NCBI GenBank assembly: GCA_029532625.1 | Contig: JARFXM010000011.1 | Coordinates: 806,001-870,000 of the forward strand | Direction: 5' to 3' | Source of the DNA: Lomentospora prolificans | Taxonomy: Eukaryota; Ascomycota; Sordariomycetes; Microascales; Microascaceae | Length of the DNA: 64,000 bases | Shown: positions 24,015-33,911 of the stretch, piece by piece | How the letters are laid out: each line of letters starts with the position of its first letter | Position numbering within the stretch: position 1 is the stretch's first letter | The notes under the pieces: generated by a model | Database searches by the model: none | What the model was told of the DNA's origin: nothing | Seen by the model: the letters and a program-made list of their open reading frames with translations, nothing else | Made by a program: the position numbers and the translations under genes

Positions 24015-24115
24015 TGATAAGAGTGAGATTCGAACTCACGCCCAGTTTCCTGGACCAGGAATTATTCGTTAAGCTAACCTTAACCTGGCGCCTTAGACCG
24101 CTCGGCCATCTTACC
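24015..24115 (-). tRNA. tRNA-Leu (anticodon AAG) with intron
   Basis: The minus strand folds as a class II tRNA. The acceptor stem GGTAAGA pairs with TCTTATC and is followed by discriminator A. The D-arm begins TGGCCGAGCGG (A box). The anticodon stem CCAGG/CCTGG encloses loop TTAAGG...T, giving AAG. A long variable arm (CCAG GAAA CTGG) is present, and the T-arm is GTGAG TTCGAAT CTCAC (B box). A 17 nt intron (about 24061-24077) sits one base 3' of the anticodon, the canonical position. It is followed on the minus strand by a T-rich run that can act as a Pol III terminator. Confidence 0.95.
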
Positions 24116-24589
24116 GTCTTTTTCGTTGGATAGCGCATTCCCGAGAGGAGCCAAGTATCGTGGGAGCAGTTTCTGTGGGGACGGATGCGGGCTGGCGGCA
24201 TTTTCTATTCACCGCCTAGATGGGTTTGGCCTTTGGCGTTAACCGACCCGCGCAATCCTGAAATGTAGAATATTATACTACGGAACCAGAAATCAGGGCG
24301 TGTGCACAGTCTGGGCTCACCTTGGACTAGCCTTTAAGCGCATAGCTAGATTCAGAACTAGGTAGGCTTGGTCTCAGATCTAATGGCTCCACAAACAACA
24401 GCACACAATTAATAGGCGGCTAGACCTTCCGTCCATGACTTTCAACGTCTGTTAGCACTGCATCAATGTATCGGTAGAAAGTAGTTGGCCCAATTACCAC
24501 GTCCCCTAAGTATTTATACTGTAGACTCGCCTTTCTAGTCTATAATCACGAGAATATATACATGCAAATGCCCCGGCGTAATCTCCACT
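24116..24589. other. intergenic spacer
   Basis: I see nothing recognisable between the tRNA gene and the 3' end of the CBM52-like gene. Confidence 0.6.
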
Positions 24590-25462
24590 TTACATCCACT
24601 CGTAGGCGCCCTGCTTCCTGTCAACAGATGTAGCAATGAGCTTGACCTGATCGCAGCCTGTCTTTTCGAGGTTTTCGGCGGTTGGCGCGTAGAGTCTGTA
24701 GCTTCTCGTTGTGCCAGGGGTGCCGCCGGGGAGGGTACGGAGGCAAGCTAGCCAGTAAGGGCGACCAGGAGGAGAGAAGAAACCGTCCTCGAATACTAGA
24801 TAGACCATGGTGTTAGTATCGAACCAAGAGTCGTAACGAGATGTTTGTCTCTGGAAAATAAACTGACTAGTAACACCGCTTCCGCTGAGTCCATCTGCGA
24901 GAGCTTCCGTGTCCACTTTTCTCGTGTACGAGAGAGTGCCGTCGCTGGGGTTGATGTACCATTGCTGGCCACCAGGCACATCCACGGCCTATTGATTGTT
25001 AGCCTACGACTAAACTCAAGCGCCCCTTAACGAACCACCTACCATCTCGCCATCAGGCAAAAGTACAAGCTTGTTGCCGTATTCCTCACAGTCAACGTCA
25101 TCCGAGTCCTTACACTGGGGACACTCCCTAGCGCCGGTACCGATAGCCAGGTAACCACCGCAAGCATTAACCACGAGCCCGTCGACGTGCTCACTGCTGG
25201 ACGCCGTCTTGAGCACAAAGGGTTTCTTCTGCTCGCCGCGGAGCTTCAAAGACCCATCGTCGCACTGGTACATTTGATCGGCGTAACATCCACCGTTGCA
25301 GGGCAGGTTGGGAAGGCCGAAGAGCACGGGGCACATGAAGGAGTCGTCGAAGCAGGTGTACTCGGACGGATAGTAGCGAGCGTCACCGCACCACTCGAGG
25401 TCCTCTGCCGCCACGAGAGCGGCACCGAGGGAAAGCACGGCAAGGAGAATGCGGGCGGCCAT
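24590..25462 (-). CDS. secreted CBM52-type carbohydrate-binding protein
   Basis: Two exons (25462-25043 and 24988-24590; 54 nt intron) encode about 272 residues. A signal peptide (MAARILLAVLSLGAALVAA) precedes a Cys-rich module. Its spacing (EWCGDARYYPSEYTC, then CPVLFGLPNLPCNGGCY and YQC) matches the CBM52 pattern seen in fungal cell-wall and beta-glucan-binding proteins. A second domain follows (residues about 140-272, including DTNTMVYLVFEDGFF and YRLYAPTAENLEKTGC); it resembles the uncharacterised C-terminal domain often found with this module. No glycosidase catalytic motif is visible. It is probably secreted and binds wall or plant polysaccharide. Confidence 0.82.
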
Positions 25463-26103
25463 TTTCTGTTGGGTCTCGAGGAGGTGGGCACGGGAGTAGC
25501 GAACGATAGGGTTAGAGAAAGAGAAGAAGACAACAAAACGGGTTGGTGGGAGAGGGGGAAGAAAAGGCTCTCGAAGGTGTGGGGAGGGAGGGAAGAAGCG
25601 AAGCTAGCAACTAGATTTAATAATCCTCGCGAAAATTTGGAGAAACGGGGATAGCTTGCTGCCGTTCCGCGCTTGTTGCTTGAGCTCAATCTGGTTCTCG
25701 CGGAGTCGGCGTCCGGGGTACATTTGCGCCTTGGCAAATCATTGCGACACACCGTGATTAATGGTGGGGTTGGACGAATTACGCGGTCGAGGCTGTTCCG
25801 TCGAATCTGGCACGGGTAAATGACTGCTTGATTTGGATCGTCATCTACGTATAGTTGTTTGATCTTGTTTTGCCGGGTAAGCGGCCCATGTGCGCGAAAG
25901 ATAATAGCAACTAATTACGCGGTTGGTGGACTCGGATTAAATATCTATCTCACCGGAATCCCTCAAGGGCTGCTTAAAAGTATGTCCAACCTTAATCGTG
26001 TAAAAAAAAAAAAAAAAAAGCTCAGTTACTCTTCAACTAGAAGCTGTGGGATCTGTATCATTCTCTAAGCTTCATAATCGGCTCTTCTGGTGGCGGTGCT
26101 GAG
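25463..26103. other. intergenic spacer
   Basis: This is the promoter side of the CBM52-like gene and the 3' flank of the next minus-strand gene. It holds an 18-A run near 26001-26018. I see no gene in it. Confidence 0.6.
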
Positions 26104-27234
26104 CTAAAACTGGACACTGCTGGTCTTGAACTTGACAATGTATCGCTTGCCGGCGTGCTCTGTCGCCGTGAACATTTCCTGGGTTCTCTTATCATAACTA
26201 AAGTCCTCCGGTCCGGGCGGTAGCTTTCCAGCATTCAGCGTTGCACTCCCACCAGGAGTCCAACCCCAAATATCACCATTGCCATTCGCGCCGTTGCTCC
26301 TCGAGATGAAGATCTTGCCGTTCACAGCAGCAGCACCTTGCATGCGCTCAATATTGACGCAGTAAGCCCAAGTTCCCTTTGCCAGGCCGTTGCTGTCGGT
26401 CTTTAGCCTCCTCGTGGTATAGTCGAGGTCCCACTTAGCCATGCGGATAGGGTATGCGGCGCTGTCGGCGCGATACTCTCCTACGAGGATACTGTCGGGA
26501 GTGCTACTTCGGTCGAGCGAGATGTATGAAAATTGGAAGTTGAAGCTGGGAGTCCATTCGTACCACAAGAGCTGCGGGATGACATATCTGTACCCGGCAG
26601 CCGAATAACCCCCGCCGCTCTTCTTGCCAACGCCATCACCATCCTCAACCTGCCAGATGTTGTCGAGATCGAAGACGCGAATGCCCTTCTTGGTGTCGAC
26701 TACCCAGAGAGTGTTGCCGTACCACATGATGCCTCCAGCATGGACCGGTACGGCTCGGAAGTTGTCAGCAGCGTGAGGGTAGACCAACAGCACATGTCGA
26801 TACTTGCCGGTCGTCTTGTCGACAAACGTAACCCTCACGCTCGTGTCATCCGCGTTGTGCCAGCTAACGACCCAGCCATCTTTCCCCTGGTAGACACCGA
26901 CATCAAGCGCATCGGCCGTAGATGAGATGCCCTGAGGAACCCACTTGGCCGTATTGAGGTCATCAAAGTCGGCTTTGCTCTCCCACACCTTGTGGCCGGC
27001 CGAGTTGGTCGTCATCTGGTGGTTGCCATTGTTGAAGACGTCAGCCACGCTCACAATCTTTCCTTGGCCTTGAAAGTAATTCGAGAGAGATGCGACGTTT
27101 GGGTTGACAGCGTTTTGTCTCAGGACAAAGTCAGAGCCGGTACGCTGCTTGTCGGCCGTGTTGCAGTTGGCGGGGTCGGCCGCCGTCGCAAGAGTGGATG
27201 ATAGGAGGAACGTGAAAATATGCGAGAACTTCAT
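26104..27234 (-). CDS. secreted beta-propeller-like protein of unknown function
   Basis: A single-exon gene encodes 376 residues starting with a clear signal peptide (MKFSHIFTFLLSSTLATA). The body has repeated short hydrophobic strands with Trp/Gly turns (AGGIMWYGNTLWVVDT, KGIRVFDLDNIW, NGKIFISRSNGANGNGDIW), as in YVTN/WD-type or lactonase-like propellers. I recall similar secreted proteins in actinobacteria as well as in moulds. No catalytic signature can be named. The lack of introns, although neighbouring genes have them, and the bacterial-like architecture are compatible with ancient transfer, but this is inference. A TATA element lies about 70 nt upstream. Confidence 0.82.
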   Translation of the reverse strand: MKFSHIFTFLLSSTLATAADPANCNTADKQRTGSDFVLRQNAVNPNVASLSNYFQGQGKIVSVADVFNNGNHQMTTNSAGHKVWESKADFDDLNTAKWVPQGISSTADALDVGVYQGKDGWVVSWHNADDTSVRVTFVDKTTGKYRHVLLVYPHAADNFRAVPVHAGGIMWYGNTLWVVDTKKGIRVFDLDNIWQVEDGDGVGKKSGGGYSAAGYRYVIPQLLWYEWTPSFNFQFSYISLDRSSTPDSILVGEYRADSAAYPIRMAKWDLDYTTRRLKTDSNGLAKGTWAYCVNIERMQGAAAVNGKIFISRSNGANGNGDIWGWTPGGSATLNAGKLPPGPEDFSYDKRTQEMFTATEHAGKRYIVKFKTSSVQF

Positions 27235-27302
27235 GGTGGGGACCTTGCAGTTGGGATCTCAGATCGAAGAAAAAGGGAGAAGCTATTGACGGGGGGACGC
27301 AG

Positions 27303-27310
27303 CTTATATA
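27303..27310 (-). promoter_or_regulatory. TATA-box-like element of the propeller gene
   Basis: TATATAAG on the minus strand lies about 70 nt upstream of the ATG at 27234. Confidence 0.45.
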
Positions 27311-27319
27311 GCTTGGGAC

Positions 27320-28584
27320 GGTCAGATGATGACGGCATCAGGTCCTTCTGATGGTAATCGTTGCTCCTTTCGGTCCACGAACTATGAAATGATGGGCTTG
27401 TTCAGCGCCAATGGCTGGCGATTGCCAGGCTTGCCGAGATGTAGTGCTGCGTGGCGCTGTAGGTTTTTTTCAATGTTCGGCATAAGCAGCGGATCTTTGT
27501 TGTGCCGCTCACGTTACAACAACTTCGCCTTCCTTCTGAATTCCCTATGAATAGGTTACCAGTCTGGCCGTCACAATAACATTGTCGACCAGTTCCTCCA
27601 GAATTCCTACGAATAGCTTCCGGTCTAATCGACACAATAACATTGCCGAACAGTGGAGCAATGTTCCCAGCTCCCTCTCTCTTTTGACTCCCCTCGCGCA
27701 TCGCATGGGGACGACATGCCAGGGCAGGGGTAACCCCCACCGATGCCATTCGGGTCCCCCGGCTTCGGTATTTGATCGGGATGTGGCGTCAAGGGAGTGC
27801 ATGGAGATGCGTTTAATGGCGTCATGCCTTACCATTCTCAGCCAGAGGGCAGGCCTTGTCTCCCGCAACTCAGGAACCAACGTGGGGCGACAACATTGAT
27901 TTCACCAACCCTAGTTGCAACTGCCGCAGGATCTAGTTGCTGTCCAAGAATACTGACAAAGGTTGATAATGCAGGGTTGCGCTAAGGACGTACCGTGAGG
28001 TTCATAGCACACATTCAACAACAGCCAATTGTCACGCACACATGTTGTCCTCTCCCCGATGAAATATACTGGTGCGACCAGGAGTTTGCGCGATTTAGGA
28101 TTATTTAGCGCAGCCGGATCAATAAAGTTGCTGTTCGTCGATAGTTTGGGATGAGGTCGGTGAGCCAGAGGGCAACGATCAACAAGCGTTTCGAATCTCG
28201 AAAGAACCACCAACTTTAGGTTGATCGCGGTAGCTCTGATTCTAACCAATCACTATGCCGTGCCTAGACATGCGACGATAAGATACTGCACGCACGCACA
28301 AGACCCTCGCTAGCTATCATACATGCAGCCGATTGTAGAGAGCAGGTGGGACCCACGTAATGACACCCATGGTCCTTTTCATCCTCTTTCTGCCTCGGTT
28401 ACAGCCGAATAGTAATATGGGTCACTTGAAGAGTCTCAGGATGTTCAAGCGTGGCGCTGGAATCATTAAGCGCCACGAGGGTATATTCAGTAACAGATCA
28501 ACACTCTAAATCTGCCATTAGGTTTTCCGCACCCTTGCCTTTTTAATCGCTGATACTCCTCTTTCTACAACGAGTCGGCCACAC
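27320..28584. other. intergenic with a duplicated 60 bp block
   Basis: No supported gene is present. It contains the imperfect direct repeat at 27532-27654 and short chance frames on both strands. Confidence 0.5.
27532..27654. repeat. imperfect tandem duplication, two units of about 60 bp
   Basis: The two adjacent units share GAATTCC(C)TA-GAATAG and CACAATAACATTG blocks in the same order and spacing, with scattered mismatches and small indels. This indicates an old tandem duplication. Confidence 0.7.
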
Positions 28585-29460
28585 TCAAGCCTTGCAGGAC
28601 CGGGGCCGTCGTGACCCATCACAGCTGATGTGGATGCCTGGAAACGGCCCACTCGTCTCCGGGCGATACCACTCCTCGCATCGGACACTGAAGTCGTCGC
28701 AAAAGGTAACGCAGCATGAAGTCGTGTTGGGAAGCCAGATGTAACTGTTGGCATCGAAGCCTAGGACGTGCAGACCCTCTTCGCGGTAGATGGGGGAGAT
28801 GTCACCCTTGTAATTTTTTTCCGACCACGCTTGAAAGGCGAACGTGCCGCTGGGTATGGTTTCATTCAGGAAGCCCGTTGTCTCTGACGGTTCGCTCGAC
28901 GCGGATGTCGATGTAGTAGTTGATGCTTCGGTCGCGGATGCGCTGCTATATGGATTGGTATTCACCGTCAGTGGTTTTGCTCCTCTGGGAGGGAAATACA
29001 CTCGCAGCAATGGGGACACTGACCTTGTGGTTTCTTCATTTTGACTGTCTGCTGGTTCTGAGGAAGCGGAGGCCTTGGAATTGCGTGATGCAAGACCGCC
29101 TCCCACACCACCTCCAATTGCCGCGGCGAAGATGACCACGACCAGAAGGATGAGGATCCAAAACGTCCTCTTCTTAAGTCCGCATATTTTCTTTCCCGGA
29201 GGCTCTATGGAAATCGGAGACGGGTGGGACGGGTACACCGATCCAGGCACGAGAGTTTCCGTGTATGGGCTGGCTGTCGCAGTGGGCGGGGAAAGGGGGA
29301 GCGGCGTCGGAAGCTTTGGAGAATCGTCTATTGTCACAGGGTATTTCGGATTCTGGTGGTTGAGTTGGGCGGCATATTGGGCTGCGGCGGTTTTGGGAAT
29401 CGCTTCAGGCGATGGGTCGGGGACCACCTCGGGGAGATTCTCGTCTGGTGAGGGTCGCAT
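28585..29460 (-). CDS. single-pass membrane protein with Pro-rich cytoplasmic and Cys-containing extracellular region
   Basis: The frame encodes 291 residues unspliced, or about 265 if a 78 nt intron (29023-28946; GTCAGT...CTGAC...TATAG) is removed. I favour splicing because branch and splice sites are good and the junction yields a smooth Ser/Thr-rich linker. The layout is a Pro-rich N-terminus, a basic stop-transfer (KKICGLKKRTFW), one membrane helix (ILILLVVVIFAAAIGGGVGGG), a Ser/Thr-rich linker, and a C-terminal ectodomain with several Cys (TTSCCVTFCDDFSVRC). This matches a common fungal class of single-span surface proteins of unknown function. The intron is a multiple of three, so both forms are translatable. 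Confidence 0.75.
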   Translation of the reverse strand: MRPSPDENLPEVVPDPSPEAIPKTAAAQYAAQLNHQNPKYPVTIDDSPKLPTPLPLSPPTATASPYTETLVPGSVYPSHPSPISIEPPGKKICGLKKRTFWILILLVVVIFAAAIGGGVGGGLASRNSKASASSEPADSQNEETTRSVSPLLRVYFPPRGAKPLTVNTNPYSSASATEASTTTSTSASSEPSETTGFLNETIPSGTFAFQAWSEKNYKGDISPIYREEGLHVLGFDANSYIWLPNTTSCCVTFCDDFSVRCEEWYRPETSGPFPGIHISCDGSRRPRSCKA

Positions 29461-30437
29461 ACTGTCGCGAGCTTGCCTTCGAGAAACTCTCCTGAGAAAA
29501 GGAGTGGAGAGGATAAAAGACGAAATGAGGAGAATCCAAAAAGAAACTCTGGTCGAGGTTACATCGGAAGGATCCAGCAGCCCGGCCGGGAGAGAACCAT
29601 CGGTTTACACTAGCTCACGGGATCGAGATTGGATTCCCAAGGGGCGGGGGATGCGTGGAGTCCTGGAAGTTGGTTGGAAACGGAAAAGACAATTTTGAGG
29701 ATCCATCCTCCCTCCATTTAGGGTTGCAGTGCTACTCCAGATTTAGCCTTCTCAGCGAGAGACGCTCTGTTGTGGCCTAGCCCGCTCATGCCAACTGGTG
29801 GGGACTCGAATCGGGCAGGTCGGACATATTACTCCTTCAGTCCAAGTAATTTTAATCCATCAACTCTCTCTTCCGCGTGTCCAACGGATCCTTTGAATGG
29901 TGGGGACCTGTTCTTGGCAGGCGAAGAGCAGATCGGCTTCGAGTGTTGCATCCAATCTCCGCCACATGTGGCTAAGGCACTGGTTGAGTTGCAAGTGCAG
30001 CAGTTCTCCTTGAAGTAATAATGAGAAGTATCAATGGATGTATCTGCTATTAGCCACAGCGCTTGGGCACCTTGGTACCTCGGCACATCTTGGTCGCATC
30101 TCGCTAACCACTGACACGCGTTTTAAGTTATGCAAATAATATTAGCTCATGGGTTCTCTGTCGTCTGTATTCAAGGCGAGGAAGGCTCACTCTACCATAC
30201 CTTTGTGCCGATGCACGTCGCCAGCTGGCAAAGGAGATGTGCGTTTTGGAGACACAGCCAGCCACACTCTAACAGACCGCCTTAGGAAATACACTAGAAG
30301 CAATTGGCCTGTGCTTCCCGCCATGAGAGATCGGCTTGATTTGATCGAAGGCACTGATTAGGAAGGGTTAGGCGCGCAAAAGTGCTTGGTGCTACCCTAA
30401 TATTAATGACTAGCTGGTTTGGGGCCATTCTATCAGA
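29461..30437. other. intergenic spacer
   Basis: I see no recognisable gene here; frames are short (up to 85 codons) and without domain features. Confidence 0.6.
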
Positions 30438-31200
30438 CTAAAACAAACGGAGTGAAAGAAGAATAAGAATCAGGCTCGCAACCCCAACCCCGCCAACTGA
30501 CGGCGGTAAAAACGTTGCGGCCCTCCCGGTTTCGGAGGCCGAGGCAGACGCCACCGTCTCCGTAGGTTGCGCCTCCGTGAAAGTGAAAGAGTTCGTTACT
30601 ACCGGAGGTCTCGGCGTCAGAATTGCGGTATCATAATTCATCCACCCAATCAACCAGGCAGGCTGTGCCATCACGCCTCCGGTTGCCGTAACCATTGGCC
30701 CAGTTCCATGATCCGCTCTGCCAGAGATGGTGCCCTCGACGGCTGATGTGCACGGAAACATCCCAGCACCCGCTCGCATCGTCAGCGCGAGGTCGTAGCC
30801 GCTATGCTCGTAGTTAGTACCAGCTACCCCGGATTCGCACAAGAGCTGCGAGTGGCCCGAGACCAAGTCACACGAGGACTACTTAATACCTTGGACAACA
30901 AAAGGCCAGTGTGGCGTATTCACCGGCCACTTCAGTGTAGGGTAATCTTGCTATCGTCACAGTTGTCCAGTCCTTGGGGCATACTGCCGGATAAAAGAAA
31001 AACTCGTCTGGCCACATTGTCGACCACACCTCCGGCATGCATGATGAGAACCTCTCGTCCCACGGATCGTTCCATAGCGCCGGGATTGTCGTCTGATCAT
31101 TCCCCACGCTAGACATGTCCCAGATCTCGGAACATTGCCCTGGCGCTGCCCACGGGGTCGTCACGGGCGCGTATACGTTAAAATACCCGTATTGTGGCAT
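30438..31200 (-). CDS. Cys-containing fungal protein with hydrophobic, GPI-like C-terminus
   Basis: Two exons (31200-30890 and 30801-30438) encode about 224 residues. The 88 nt intron has a good branch site (TACTAAC) and its removal creates CCPSGY, a motif typical of a large fungal family of small surface proteins. Other Cys lie in SSCMPEVW, AVCPKDW and MFPCTS. The C-terminus is Gly-rich then strongly hydrophobic (VASLILILLSLRLF), consistent with a GPI signal or tail anchor. The predicted start gives no obvious signal peptide, which is common for gene models in this family but may mean the true start differs. The function is unknown. Confidence 0.7.
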
Positions 31201-31490
31201 TGTGCGTTATGCGAGCAGAATTGAGGGGAAGGAGTGTAACGGTGGATGGCCAGCATTTTTTTTTAGAATATAATACATGTCGCTGCACAACGCCGCAGCG
31301 TTACATTAGGCGGCAAGGGGCAAATCCCATCGCACGGCTCTGCTCTCATCATCCCTTTATGGAGGTACTTCGTAATAAAGCTGCGGTTGTGCTCAATATC
31401 TCAACCTTAAATAATGCGATCTAATGCATATTATTGATTTATTTTATGGGATTTCGGAAGTAATTTAGATCAAGACCACTCCTGCAACTC
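31201..31490. other. short intergenic spacer
   Basis: An AT-rich spacer between two minus-strand genes. I see nothing in it. Confidence 0.6.
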
Positions 31491-33344
31491 CTATTCTGGG
31501 ATGATGTGCTCTTCAGCCGGCACGCCGGCCTTCCAGTGGTATCTGGCAGCTACATGTTCATCAATCGGTCCCTTCTGGCCTACCTTGCCGTAGAAGTTCT
31601 CCCGGTAAGTACCCTGAGGTACGGCATAATCATCCCAGAAAAGACCCCGGCTACGAAGCTCAGGGAGGAGAAGCTCAATAATATCCTTAAACGACTGGGG
31701 AAACAGCACATATCCCTAGTAATCCTGTTAGCATACGACTTCGAGAAGAGTGCGGAGCCACGGACAAAGTTGAAACCATCAACATCAGCTTCTCTGATCC
31801 AGGTCTCCAGATGGTCGGCGACCTTCTCCGGAGTGCCCACTAAGAGAGGACCGTTGCCTCCGAGCCGGATGTGCTTAGCGATCGTGTGCTTCGTCCACTT
31901 TGAGTTCTGAGGCGCAAATTGGGCGTATCCCTTCACGGTAGACCTGTAGATGCGTTCAGCCAAAGTCACTCTTTCAATCAAATCCTGAGTATTCTCACCT
32001 GACAGCATTACTTTCGACTTCTCGCAACTCCTCGTCATCTCCGTACTCATTGAGATCTATCCCAGTCCATCCTGCAAAGAGCGCTAGTGCACCCTCATCC
32101 GAGGCATACTGCTCCGCCGTCTTGAGTTTTTCCAAGGCCTCCTCTTCAGTTCGACCCAGGATCGGAGTCACAAGTGCCAAAACCTTAACGTTCTCAGGGT
32201 TACGCCCAAACTGATCCTTGGCTAACTCCCTGATTTCGGCGATATTCTTCGCGCATACGGCAGGTGCATGAGCAGATACAAAGATCGCTTCAGCGTTCTG
32301 GGCCGCAAAATGTTTGCCTGCCCGAGAGGTTCCAGCCTGGAGAAGAAGGGGGACTCGCTGCGGGCTGGGTTGAACGATGTGAGGTCCAGGCACTGTGAAG
32401 AACTGTCCCTTATGGTTAATTTCCCGTACAAGCTCAGGCGCAGTGTAGATTCCCTTCTCCCTGTCGAGCTGGACAGCGTCGTCGCGCCACGAGGATAGGA
32501 AGAGCTTGTACATCACTTTGACGTACTCTTCCGCTTGGGCATAGCGATCATCGTGCTAAGGCGGAACTGATCAACTCTGAACTTCGGCCTGGAGCGATGA
32601 GTCAATATTCACTTACGGCTGGTTGCTCGGCCCGTCCAAGGTTACGCGCTGCAGAGTCGAGATAGCCAGTAACAATCTAACATAGAGTTTGAGTATTCTT
32701 CGAGGAAAGCTTGTCCAAATACCGGAAACCACTCACATTCCAGCCAAGCCTATCGAATCTGCGTTAGAGATCGTTCGAGATACGTTAGAAGCTGGACTGA
32801 TTGGTAAAACATACCGCCCTTTTGTCAAGTGATCTACCGTTGAAAGACGCCTGGCAAGGTGGTAGGGCTGCTCGTAGGTGGTTGACACAGTTACACCGAA
32901 GCCAATGCTCTTAGTGGCAGCCGCCATAGCTGGAATCACGGAAAGAGGCTCGTTAACGGGCCATTGCGCACCACTGATGACGGCCGGATCTAATGACTTT
33001 TTGTAGACGTTATATCCGCCTAGGTTGTTCATATGTAGTTAGCTGAAGAAACTCTAGAAGCAAACGAGCTGAGTCCTTACCAAGTACGTCCGCAATGAAG
33101 ATTCCGTGAAATTTAGCCTCTTCTAACAGCTTTGCGAGCGCTACCCAGTGTTCGACATCGGTAAACTTCCAGGATTCATCGTCCGGATGCCGCCACAGCC
33201 CTGGGGATTGATGGCCGCTGCCTGTATATCGTGTTGGTCAATGGTTGCAGCAAAGCTAAGCGGTGATTTGTGCTTACACATCTCAACGAATGCGTTGAGG
33301 ATGAGGTTCTTCTTGCGGCCGTCCGCTGCTGTTGTGGACGACAT
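31491..33344 (-). CDS. FMN-dependent monooxygenase, NtaA/SnaA/DszA family (luciferase-like)
   Basis: Eight exons (33344-33278, 33221-33081, 33019-32815, 32749-32737, 32676-32617, 32555-31999, 31943-31766, 31715-31491) encode about 481 residues; all phases close. Family landmarks are KKNLILNAFVEMC at the N-terminus, WRHPDDESWKFTDVEHW, FIADVLGGYNVY, HLTKGRLGWNIVTGYLDSA, LLLQAGTSRAGKHFA and FPQSFKDIIELLLPELRSR. These are reduced-flavin-dependent oxygenases that attack chelators, sulfones or similar small molecules with FMNH2 from a separate reductase. Exon 4 is only 13 nt (Leu-Gly-Trp-Asn), and its residues are needed to complete the conserved KGRxGWN motif. The next gene upstream is an UNC93-like transporter on the same strand, so joint use is plausible. 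Substrate is unknown. Confidence 0.93.
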
Positions 33345-33911
33345 GACTCTAGTTGGAATGGATGGGTTCGAAAATGGGCCAAAAGATGACGAGTGGTTGG
33401 AGACCTACGAGGGAGTCCAAGAAAACAACGGATCCCAGCCGATACATAAAACAGAACACATGATTACTTTACGTCTTGGCTTGACTACTTGTCGGCCATG
33501 TTCGTATTGGTTGTCAACCTACACCAGTCGCAAACGGCGTGGTATCTGTGATGGTGCAATCGTTGCACTGGATGAGGAATGCCGAGTTCGCTGTGGGGCT
33601 CTGCGGGGAAGTTGTCCAAGTGCTTCATCCGATGTTGCTACCGAGACTTCGGGGTCTAACGGCCTTCCTCCGGTGCATCAAGGAATGGAGATTCTTTGAA
33701 ATAGCAGATAGACTTAGCCCTAGTTATGCCGCTAGGTCTACTTTAAAATTGGCGCTTTGCAATTGAGCCCCGGCATCGCGGGTAGATTGTATTTAAAATT
33801 AAAGAGAAGTCTACCTAGTATTGAATGGAACAGAAATTCATTCGACCTAGTAGTTCCTGGCATGCACACTAAATCTCTCCGGAGTTTTCTATCATATCTA
33901 ACCGCTGGAAA
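33345..33911. other. spacer between transporter and monooxygenase
   Basis: About 570 nt without a supported gene, holding the monooxygenase promoter and the transporter 3' region. Confidence 0.6.

Noticed and set aside
33148..33699. 183-codon plus-strand open frame
   Set aside because: It overlaps the first two exons of the monooxygenase on the opposite strand and is a shadow.
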